A DNA stretch of 9,964 bases, from assembly GCA_964503615.1 (NCBI GenBank), contig CAZDBA010000174.1:1-9964 (forward strand). The letters are read 5' to 3'. The notes beneath the pieces are model-generated. The model saw nothing but the letters and a program-made list of their open reading frames with translations, searched no databases and had not been told where the DNA came from. Positions 5,138 through 9,964 of this stretch are shown piece after piece; positions within the stretch are counted from its first letter, which is position 1, and the number at the start of each line of letters is the position of its first letter. Source of the stretch: CAZDBA01 sp964503615. Lineage in GTDB: Bacteria > Planctomycetota > Planctomycetia > Pirellulales > Pirellulaceae. A program made the translations under genes and the position numbers.

Positions 5138-6472
5138 CTATCCGCATTGGCTGGCGTTCATCAGCTGGTTGACTTTTTCAGAGCAAAGCCACGGTCCGAT
5201 CGCATCAGACATTTCCAAGCCGGTCGGAGTTAATTGTAGCAGCGTATCGTCCCAATGCATGTAGCCCGCCAAAACAAGCTCCAGCAATTGAGGCAAATCA
5301 TCCATAACGTAAGACCCATACCTCACTTCGTAGGCAAGCGTGTCCAGACCGTTAACTTGTAACAGTTCCTTCATCACGTGTCGCCGTTTTTGATCGTCTA
5401 ACTCCAGAGAGTGACCAAAATGGGCGTGGCGAAATTCCTCAACCGTCTTTTGCGAGTAATCGTCGAGGACCGTGGAAGTCGATTTCGAAAACTGCTCATA
5501 AGAATAATGAAACTCACGCGTGTACGAGTCCGCGCCGCATCCTAAACCAATTAAACCGTCCGACTGCTCGGAAAAGCCAGTGCCTTCCGAGCTTTGCGAG
5601 CCTGCAGCTGTCCCGGCTCCTGCTTGGGCCTTTCGAAACATCCGCAACGAGACCTGCTCATAACCGCTGGCTGCCAGGAAATCCTTCGCCGCGCGGTAGG
5701 CGTCCAAACGTTGTTCGTCCCATTGAACTCGATCGGTTAGCTTGTCAGATGCTTGGTCAGCACAGCCCGTGTGGTAATCGTAAAAGGGATAGAGATGAAT
5801 CTCTTCTGGTTGAAAATGAGTCGCTTGATCCACCGACTGTAGCCAATCGCCGGTCGACTGATCCTTTGCACCGTAGGTCAGGTTGATGTTAAGGATCGGA
5901 AAGCCGGCAGCTTGAACCGCCTGAATCGCCTTGATTGCCGTTTCCGGATCTTGCGGCCGGCCCATCGTTTCGGTCTCACTCTCGCGAAAGCTTTGCACTT
6001 CCAGACTCAATCGATCGACGCCCATCTCACGCAGAAGTTCAAGCTTTTCCACATCGACGGTTCCCGGTGAAGCTTCGCAGGAAAAAAGTGCGGATCGCGT
6101 GTCGATGCCCAAAGTCCCGTGCAACGTTTGAAAGATTTGTTGCCAATCCTGAACACTTAAAAAAGTAGGCGTTCCGCCGTCGATCGCCAGTTGAGTAAAC
6201 CGAGCGGCCGGTAACTCGCTGCGAATCGCCTGAGCTTGTCGCTCAACCGCTTGCAAGTATTGCTGGATGAGTTTCTGTTCCGGCTGCGCGACCGTAAACT
6301 GATCGCAGCTCCCACAGCGAGACTCGCCAAACGGGATGTGCAGATAGAGTGGCAATGAGTCTTGCAGTTCGTTTTCCCAAACTTTCGACAAAGTGATCGC
6401 GGGATCGATCACGCGGTACGCCGATTTGTGCGGGTAGGATTTCGCGTAGCCTGGGAAAGCACTTTTGAACAT
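5138..6472 (-). CDS. STM4012-family radical SAM-like protein with altered cluster motif
   Basis: A 444-residue protein related to HemN/HemW (coproporphyrinogen III dehydrogenase-like) radical SAM enzymes. It matches the STM4012 family along its length: YAKSYPHKSAYR near the N-terminus, PLYLHIPF at 41-48, GGTPTFLS at 99-106, LSLEVQSF at 155-162, NINLTYG at 205-211, WDEQRLDAYRAAKDFL at 251-266, VSLRMFRK at 274-281, GLGCGADSYTREFHYS at 309-324, QKRRHVMKELLQ, and LTPTGLEMSDAIGPWL near the end. The family normally has CxxxCxxC; here it reads GESRCGSC (49-56), so the first cluster Cys is Gly49 while Cys53 and Cys56 remain. A Gly/Ala/Ser-rich stretch (about 283-304) replaces the segment before GLGCG, where I recall a conserved Cys-containing motif in relatives. 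The function of the family is unknown. The usual STM4011, STM4013 and STM4014 partners are not adjacent. The ATG at 6472 fits family N-termini; a TTG at 6559 would add 29 unlikely residues. Confidence 0.85.
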   Translation of the reverse strand: MFKSAFPGYAKSYPHKSAYRVIDPAITLSKVWENELQDSLPLYLHIPFGESRCGSCDQFTVAQPEQKLIQQYLQAVERQAQAIRSELPAARFTQLAIDGGTPTFLSVQDWQQIFQTLHGTLGIDTRSALFSCEASPGTVDVEKLELLREMGVDRLSLEVQSFRESETETMGRPQDPETAIKAIQAVQAAGFPILNINLTYGAKDQSTGDWLQSVDQATHFQPEEIHLYPFYDYHTGCADQASDKLTDRVQWDEQRLDAYRAAKDFLAASGYEQVSLRMFRKAQAGAGTAAGSQSSEGTGFSEQSDGLIGLGCGADSYTREFHYSYEQFSKSTSTVLDDYSQKTVEEFRHAHFGHSLELDDQKRRHVMKELLQVNGLDTLAYEVRYGSYVMDDLPQLLELVLAGYMHWDDTLLQLTPTGLEMSDAIGPWLCSEKVNQLMNASQCG

Positions 6473-6481
6473 TGCGTGGTG

Positions 6482-6499
6482 GGCCAAGTAAGATTGGCC
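6482..6499. promoter_or_regulatory. Inverted repeat just upstream of the STM4012-family start
   Basis: GGCCAA and TTGGCC flank a 6-nt centre, ending 9 nt before the ATG at 6472. In the mRNA it would place a 6-bp hairpin over the ribosome entry region; as DNA it could be a small operator. No clear Shine-Dalgarno is visible. The role is inferred from position only. Confidence 0.3.
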
Positions 6500-6561
6500 T
6501 GCTGTTAAAAAATAAACTGAACTTGGAACGCGAACCTGAGAACTTTGAAAATGCCCCAATT

Positions 6562-6594
6562 AAAAAAGCCCTGCGAAACAAAAGTCGCAGGGCT
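6562..6594 (-). terminator. Rho-independent terminator of infC
   Basis: On the minus strand AGCCCTGCGA (6594-6585) pairs perfectly over 10 bp with TCGCAGGGCT (6576-6567) around an 8-nt loop, followed by a run of T residues. It starts about 20 nt after the infC stop codon and separates infC from the STM4012-family gene. Confidence 0.92.
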
Positions 6595-6614
6595 GCGTTG
6601 TAAATCAGATCGGA

Positions 6615-7148
6615 TTACTTGGGTGCAATCGTACAAGTCATCCGTCGAGCCTGTTGGGAAGGTGCACTGATCACCTTTCCATGCTCTTCGAGTTGAGCAA
6701 TGATGCCCTGCATCACTTTTTTGCCTTCGTCGATGTGAGCCATCTCGCGACCACGAAACAGAATCGTGACCTGAACTTTGTCTTTGTTGTTGAGAAATCC
6801 AATCGCCTTTTTGACTTTGAATTGGATATCGTGCTCGCCCGTTTTAGGCCGCACGCGAATCTCTTTCAGCTTTGTCTGATGAGATTTGTTCTTGTGAGAA
6901 CGCTTATTCTTTTCATACTTGAATTTGCCATAGTCCATGATGCGACAAACAGGAGGATCGGAGTCAGGAGCGACTTCTACAAGATCCAGCCCTGCTTCTT
7001 GGGCCTTGGCCAATGCATCTTTGGTGGCGATGATTCCGAGTTGGTTTCCATCTTGGTCGATGACGCGTAGAGGAGTCTTTCGGATGTCTTCGTTAATTCG
7101 ATTCTTGTCTTTCAATTGGGGTGCTTGACGCTTTCGATCTATTGCGAT
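6615..7148 (-). CDS. infC: Translation initiation factor IF-3, probable AUC start codon
   Basis: IF-3 binds the 30S subunit, keeps it apart from 50S and checks start codon and initiator tRNA pairing. The protein contains NRINEDIR, GIIATKDALAKAQEAGLDLV, the signature RIMDYGKFKYEK (from about residue 69), a Lys-rich linker, and the C-terminal domain with KEIRVRPKTGEHDIQFKVKK and ILFRGREM; it ends MTCTIAPK, complete. The first common start codon in frame is TTG at 7115 (166 aa), but it would cut the N-terminus short and has no Shine-Dalgarno. Eleven codons upstream an ATC at 7148 has AGGA exactly 7 nt before it and gives MAIDRKRQAPQLKDKNRIN, matching the usual IF-3 leader length (177 aa). A rare start codon (AUU in E. 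coli) lets IF-3 repress its own translation. The gene follows thrS, has its own promoter, and is ended by a terminator; rpmI and rplT do not follow. Confidence 0.96.
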   Translation of the reverse strand: MAIDRKRQAPQLKDKNRINEDIRKTPLRVIDQDGNQLGIIATKDALAKAQEAGLDLVEVAPDSDPPVCRIMDYGKFKYEKNKRSHKNKSHQTKLKEIRVRPKTGEHDIQFKVKKAIGFLNNKDKVQVTILFRGREMAHIDEGKKVMQGIIAQLEEHGKVISAPSQQARRMTCTIAPK

Positions 7149-7155
7149 TGTTTTT

Positions 7156-7160
7156 TCCTT
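7156..7160 (-). promoter_or_regulatory. Shine-Dalgarno that fixes the infC AUC start
   Basis: AAGGA on the minus strand, within an otherwise A-rich leader, is 7 nt from the ATC at 7148-7146. It is much too far (40 nt) from the TTG at 7115. No ATG, GTG or TTG occurs in frame between this site and 7115, so it selects a non-canonical start. Confidence 0.75.
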
Positions 7161-7206
7161 TTTGAAGATGTGATAGGGACCCTACGGCGATCCGAAGGGC
7201 CAGAAG

Positions 7207-7235
7207 ATTATAGCTTTTAGTTGATCAAGGTCCAA
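7207..7235 (-). promoter_or_regulatory. Sigma70-type promoter for infC
   Basis: On the minus strand TTGGAC (7235-7230) and a perfect TATAAT (7212-7207) are separated by exactly 17 nt. The expected start near 7200 gives a leader of about 50 nt before the infC AUC. The leader holds the small palindrome TAGGGTCCCTA (7184-7174). The promoter lies in the 261-nt space between thrS and infC, so infC can be expressed apart from thrS. Confidence 0.8.
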
Positions 7236-7409
7236 ATATTACTTCGTCTTTTGGATCAACACCAGACTAGGTTAACCGGGCAAGCCGACCAGAATACGGC
7301 CTTGAAACCCGCAAAACTGGATTTGAGGGAGAAACTAAGGGCGCGCAGCGTTGGAAGTAAGTCTGTCATCCAAGAGTAACCAAACCTACAAATGGCCAGC
7401 ATAGAGTCG

Positions 7410-9473
7410 CTAGTACTCGTTAGCGATATCGGAATCGCCTCCGAAATTAGCCGAATTCTTGTACGTTTTGCGGACAAGTTTCTCATTTACCTCATCTGTA
7501 AATTTGTCGATCGCCTGAGCCAGTGGCATCGCGCCCAGATCACCGTCGATCCGATCTCGAATTGAGACGGTGCCATTTTCGGCATCGCGAGGTCCAACGA
7601 TCAGCATATAAGGAATCATCTCCAGCTGTCCGTCACGGATTTTCGCACCCAGTTTTTCACTACGGAAATCTCCCTCGACACGTAAGCCAGCCGCCCGCAT
7701 CTGGCTCAACACTTTCTGGCCGTACTCTTCCGATTTTTCGCTGACGGTCAAAATCCGAATTTGCTCAGGGGCTAACCAAAGCGGGAACGAGCCGGCAAAG
7801 TGCTCGATCAACACCCCGATGAATCGCTCCATCGAGCCAAACGGAGCGCGGTGAATCATCACCGGCCGATGAGGCTTGTTGTCTTGTCCGATGTATTCCA
7901 ACCCAAACCGCTCGGGAAGGTTGTAATCGACTTGGACGGTACCAAGTTGCCACTTCCGCCCGATGCAGTCACGCACGACGAAGTCGATCTTGGGACCGTA
8001 AAAGGCAGCTTCGCCCGGGTCTTCGGTAAACGGTTTGCCGAGCGTTTTTGCCGCGCTGCGACAGGCTTCTTCGGCGAGATCCCAATTGGCCGGGTCGCCA
8101 ACATACTTTTCCGAATCCGGATCACGAAGACCGACACGGACTGAATAGTCTTCCATCCCCATCGCGTCAAAAATGACTTTGACCAATTCGATACAGCCTT
8201 TCAGTTCGTCGTCCAGCTGCTCAGGAGTAACAAACAAGTGAGCATCGTCCTGAGTAAAGCCACGGACTCGAGTCAAGCCGCCGATCTCGCCCGATTGCTC
8301 CCAGCGATAAACTGTACCGAACTCACTAAGCCGAATTGGCAGATCGCGATAACTACGTTGCTGAGAGTCATAGATTTTAATGTGATGAGGGCAGTTCATC
8401 GGCTTAAGCAAATAGCCATCGATCTCGCCATCCTTCATCTTGTTGGCCAGCTCTCCACAACTACACCCTTCCGAGGCGAGTTTTCCCAGTTGTTCACGAC
8501 TGATGACCGCCGGGTACTGCGATTCTTGATAATACGGAAAATGGCCGCTGGTTTTGTAAAGGTCCAGTTTGCCGATGTGCGGTGTAAAGACTTGATCGTA
8601 ACCCTGCCGGCGCAGGTGATGTGAGATAAAATCTTGCAGCTGTTGACGAACGAACGCACCTTTGGGAGTCCACAGGATCAGCCCCTGCCCTACCATCTCG
8701 TCGATGTGAAACAAACCCAGTCGTTTGCCCAACACACGGTGATCACGTTTTTTGGCTTCCTCCACCATCTCAAGATACTCTTCGAGATCGGCTTCGTTAA
8801 AAAACGCAGTCGCGTAAAGTCGTTGCAGCTGATCGCGCTCCTGGTCGCCTTTCCAATAGGCACCCGCAATCGACAACAGCTTGAAAGCTCCGATCTCTTT
8901 TGGGCTGGGGATGTGCGGACCGCGGCAGAGGTCGAGGAACTCCCCTTGTTGATAGAACGAAACGGTTTCGTGGTCGCCAAGTCCCATTTCGATATGTTCG
9001 ACTTTGAATTTCTGGTCCATGTCCTTGCAGACCTGAAGCGCCTTGTCACGAGGCTCGACGATCCGTTCGAACGGTTCGTCCAGATCGATGAGCTTTTTCA
9101 TTTCCGCTTCGATGGCCGGAAAGTCGTCTTCGGTCAGCGGCTCCTCCATCATAAAGTCGTAATAGAATCCAGAATCGGTGGTCGGACCGAACGCGAGCTG
9201 GACCCCTTTTTTGACTCGCATCACCGCGCGAGCCATGACGTGTGCGCAGCTGTGCCGCATGGTGCCGAGTGCATCGGAGCTTTTTTTGGTGATGATTTTG
9301 AGTTCGACTTCTTCGCCATCGATCATGTGATCGAGTCGAACAGGTTGCAGATCGATTTCGCCCCACATGGCATCTTTGGCCAGGCGAGAACCGATACTTT
9401 TGGCGACATCTTTGACCGAGACAGAGCCATCAAATTCTTTGATGCTGCCATCGGGGAGTTTTACAGAGGACAT
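7410..9473 (-). CDS. thrS: Threonyl-tRNA synthetase
   Basis: Charges tRNA-Thr with threonine in the cytoplasm. With the ATG at 9473 it has 687 residues in standard order: a TGS domain (MSSVKLPDGS to about 62), the editing domain with HSCAH at 74-78 and CRGPH at 183-187, the class II core with motif 2 in TVYRWEQSGEIGGLTRVRGF (387-406), motif 3 around IHRAPFGSMERF (540-551), and a C-terminal anticodon-binding domain (about 570-665). The catalytic zinc ligands appear to be Cys361 (MNCPHH), His412 (DDAH) and His541. Compared with E. coli there is an insertion of about 26 residues before the first zinc ligand (roughly 322-350), containing EGCSCGELANKM. The C-terminal tail after about 665 is polar and a little longer than usual. 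An ATG at 9488 would add five residues (MERNP) and cannot be excluded. infC follows on the same strand after 261 nt; no terminator is visible between them. Confidence 0.98.
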   Translation of the reverse strand: MSSVKLPDGSIKEFDGSVSVKDVAKSIGSRLAKDAMWGEIDLQPVRLDHMIDGEEVELKIITKKSSDALGTMRHSCAHVMARAVMRVKKGVQLAFGPTTDSGFYYDFMMEEPLTEDDFPAIEAEMKKLIDLDEPFERIVEPRDKALQVCKDMDQKFKVEHIEMGLGDHETVSFYQQGEFLDLCRGPHIPSPKEIGAFKLLSIAGAYWKGDQERDQLQRLYATAFFNEADLEEYLEMVEEAKKRDHRVLGKRLGLFHIDEMVGQGLILWTPKGAFVRQQLQDFISHHLRRQGYDQVFTPHIGKLDLYKTSGHFPYYQESQYPAVISREQLGKLASEGCSCGELANKMKDGEIDGYLLKPMNCPHHIKIYDSQQRSYRDLPIRLSEFGTVYRWEQSGEIGGLTRVRGFTQDDAHLFVTPEQLDDELKGCIELVKVIFDAMGMEDYSVRVGLRDPDSEKYVGDPANWDLAEEACRSAAKTLGKPFTEDPGEAAFYGPKIDFVVRDCIGRKWQLGTVQVDYNLPERFGLEYIGQDNKPHRPVMIHRAPFGSMERFIGVLIEHFAGSFPLWLAPEQIRILTVSEKSEEYGQKVLSQMRAAGLRVEGDFRSEKLGAKIRDGQLEMIPYMLIVGPRDAENGTVSIRDRIDGDLGAMPLAQAIDKFTDEVNEKLVRKTYKNSANFGGDSDIANEY

Positions 9474-9538
9474 AGGGTTACGTTCCATATTTGCGGCGAT
9501 TTGCCGGCCACTACAAACGGCCAGTCACAAGATCGCCC

Positions 9539-9567
9539 AGTATAGGAGTTCAGACAGATTGCCGGAA
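9539..9567 (-). promoter_or_regulatory. Possible thrS promoter
   Basis: On the minus strand TATACT (9544-9539) is a good -10 element; a poor -35 (TTCCGG, 9567-9562) lies 17 nt upstream. Transcription would start about 60 nt before thrS. No T-box-like specifier and antiterminator structure is evident in this short leader. Confidence 0.35.
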
Positions 9568-9638
9568 CGTCGGTTCGCACCGGAACCGTTCAAACGACCG
9601 TAATTTCCCGCCCAAATTCAGCACCTTCAGCGATATAC

Positions 9639-9661
9639 GGAAACCCAACACGTTAGCAACG
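9639..9661 (+). repeat. Degenerate copy of the dispersed repeat
   Basis: GGAAACCCAACACGTTAGCA followed by ACG matches the repeat at 19 of 23 positions. It opens a cluster of three related units within about 85 nt. Confidence 0.65.
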
Positions 9662-9680
9662 CCCACCGAAACCACCCCAT

Positions 9681-9697
9681 AAGCCGCGTAAGCGAGC
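9681..9697 (+). repeat. Related half-unit AAGCCGCGTAAGCGAGC
   Basis: The core CGCGTAAGCGAG (9685-9696) differs from the repeat core CGCGTTAGCGAG (9710-9721) at one base and lies 25 nt before it. The pair appears to form a composite element. Confidence 0.55.
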
Positions 9698-9699
9698 TC

Positions 9700-9724
9700 G
9701 GAAACCCGACGCGTTAGCGAGGAA
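9700..9724 (+). repeat. Dispersed planctomycete repeat, third exact copy
   Basis: GGAAACCCGACGCGTTAGCG followed by AGGAA, identical over 25 nt to the copies at 3406-3431 and 3532-3557, more than 6 kb away and also intergenic. Confidence 0.9.
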
Positions 9725-9882
9725 CAAGCCCCATCACCCGAACCTGTTCCCCCAAGATTTGTCCATCTAATCGCAGTCCTGATATAAGAATCTGCATGCT
9801 GAAAACCAAAAACCGAAAAGCGATGAAAAAGCAAATAAAGATTCGGCGAGAAAATACCGATACCCAAACGAGCAAAATCGGC

Positions 9883-9888
9883 TAAAAT
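9883..9888 (+). promoter_or_regulatory. Possible -10 element of the tRNA-Val promoter
   Basis: TAAAAT lies 27 nt before the mature 5' end of the tRNA, a suitable distance for a short leader. No good -35 is seen at the matching position, so the assignment is weak. Confidence 0.3.
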
Positions 9889-9915
9889 ACTGGCCGATGG
9901 GTTAGCCATCAAAAA

Positions 9916-9964
9916 GGACGATTAGCTCAGTTGGCTAGAGCGCCTCGTTGACATCGAGGAGGTC
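9916..9964 (+). tRNA. tRNA-Val (anticodon GAC), 3' part beyond the window
   Basis: The sequence starts with the acceptor strand GGACGAT, then TA, a D-arm GCTC/GAGC enclosing AGTTGGCTA, and an anticodon arm CCTCG-TTGACAT-CGAGG (9943-9959). The anticodon GAC at 9950-9952 reads the valine codons GUC and GUU. The window ends in the variable loop, so the T-arm and the 3' acceptor strand, which should complement GGACGAT, are not visible. Confidence 0.93.

Larger units (their letters stand above)
9489..9915. other. Intergenic region between thrS and tRNA-Val, repeats but no gene
   Basis: This 427-nt stretch separates two divergently transcribed genes. It holds a possible thrS promoter near 9539-9567, a cluster of dispersed repeat units at about 9639-9724, and A-rich sequence leading to the tRNA. 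The longest open frame on the minus strand (9912-9550) translates straight through the repeats and looks spurious. I see no other RNA or protein gene here. Confidence 0.6.

Noticed and set aside
5138..6472. Calling the radical SAM-like gene hemN or hemW
   Set aside because: HIPF and GGTPT are shared with that superfamily, but the YPHKSAYR, LRMFR, GLGCGADSYTR and EMSDAIGPWL blocks fit STM4012, and the altered Cys motif argues against coproporphyrinogen oxidation.
7113..7115. TTG at 7115 as the infC start
   Set aside because: It shortens the conserved N-terminus and has no Shine-Dalgarno, whereas the ATC at 7148 has AGGA at ideal spacing.
7256..7486. 76-codon minus-strand frame between thrS and infC
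   Set aside because: It overlaps the end of thrS in another frame and has no start signal or recognisable features; the space is better explained by the infC promoter and leader.
8634..9545. 303-codon open frame on the plus strand
   Set aside because: It lies entirely antisense to thrS, whose protein is unmistakable. The composition is what a reverse-strand shadow gives (many Phe, Asp and His), with no recognisable domain.
9489..9700. T-box riboswitch in front of thrS
   Set aside because: Only a weak GGGGTGG-like stretch occurs on the minus strand; there is no T-box consensus continuation, no terminator/antiterminator pair, and it lies upstream of the likely promoter.
9550..9912. 120-codon open frame on the minus strand
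   Set aside because: It translates through the dispersed repeat cluster (giving SSLTRRVSELAYAAYG) and has no family similarity or ribosome binding site. Such frames are common artefacts of this repeat.

Overview
The window looks like a chromosomal segment of a planctomycete, most likely Rhodopirellula or a close relative. The main reason is a short dispersed repeat (core GGAAACCCGACGCGTTAGCG) in the intergenic regions, which I associate from memory with Rhodopirellula-type genomes. Weak or absent Shine-Dalgarno sequences before most starts, moderate GC and loosely packed genes also fit. Two runs of exactly 100 N (2065-2164 and 3432-3531) are scaffold gaps of nominal length, so coordinates across them are not physical distances.

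Layout. Positions 1-1787 (all minus strand) hold a small HNH nuclease-like gene, then a dihydrodipicolinate synthase/N-acetylneuraminate lyase (DHDPS/NAL) superfamily aldolase gene, then a HIT-family gene that runs off the left edge. The aldolase and HIT genes are 13 nt apart and probably co-transcribed. Positions 1788-2164 hold a minus-strand terminator-like hairpin with no visible gene feeding it, and the first gap. Positions 2166-3344 (plus) encode a membrane protein built from repeated mechanosensitive-channel TM helices; its 5' end is lost in the gap, and a strong intrinsic terminator follows it. Positions 3400-3620 hold repeat copies and the second gap.

Positions 3680-9473 (all minus) form a run read right to left: thrS (threonyl-tRNA synthetase), infC (translation initiation factor IF-3) with its own sigma70-type promoter and terminator, an STM4012-family radical SAM-like protein, and an APC-family amino acid permease. 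Between thrS and the right edge lie a cluster of the dispersed repeats and the first 49 nt of a tRNA-Val(GAC) gene on the plus strand.

How the genes relate. thrS and infC are the conserved translation pair found together in many bacteria, but rpmI and rplT do not follow infC here; a terminator does. infC most likely starts at an AUC codon with a well-placed AGGA, consistent with the IF-3 autoregulation known in other bacteria. The most unusual gene is the STM4012-family protein: it keeps the family fold along its length but has Gly in place of the first Cys of the CxxxCxxC motif that binds the radical SAM [4Fe-4S] cluster. I found no CRISPR array, transposase, phage module or recognisable defence system. 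Apart from these points the window is mostly ordinary housekeeping and metabolic sequence.
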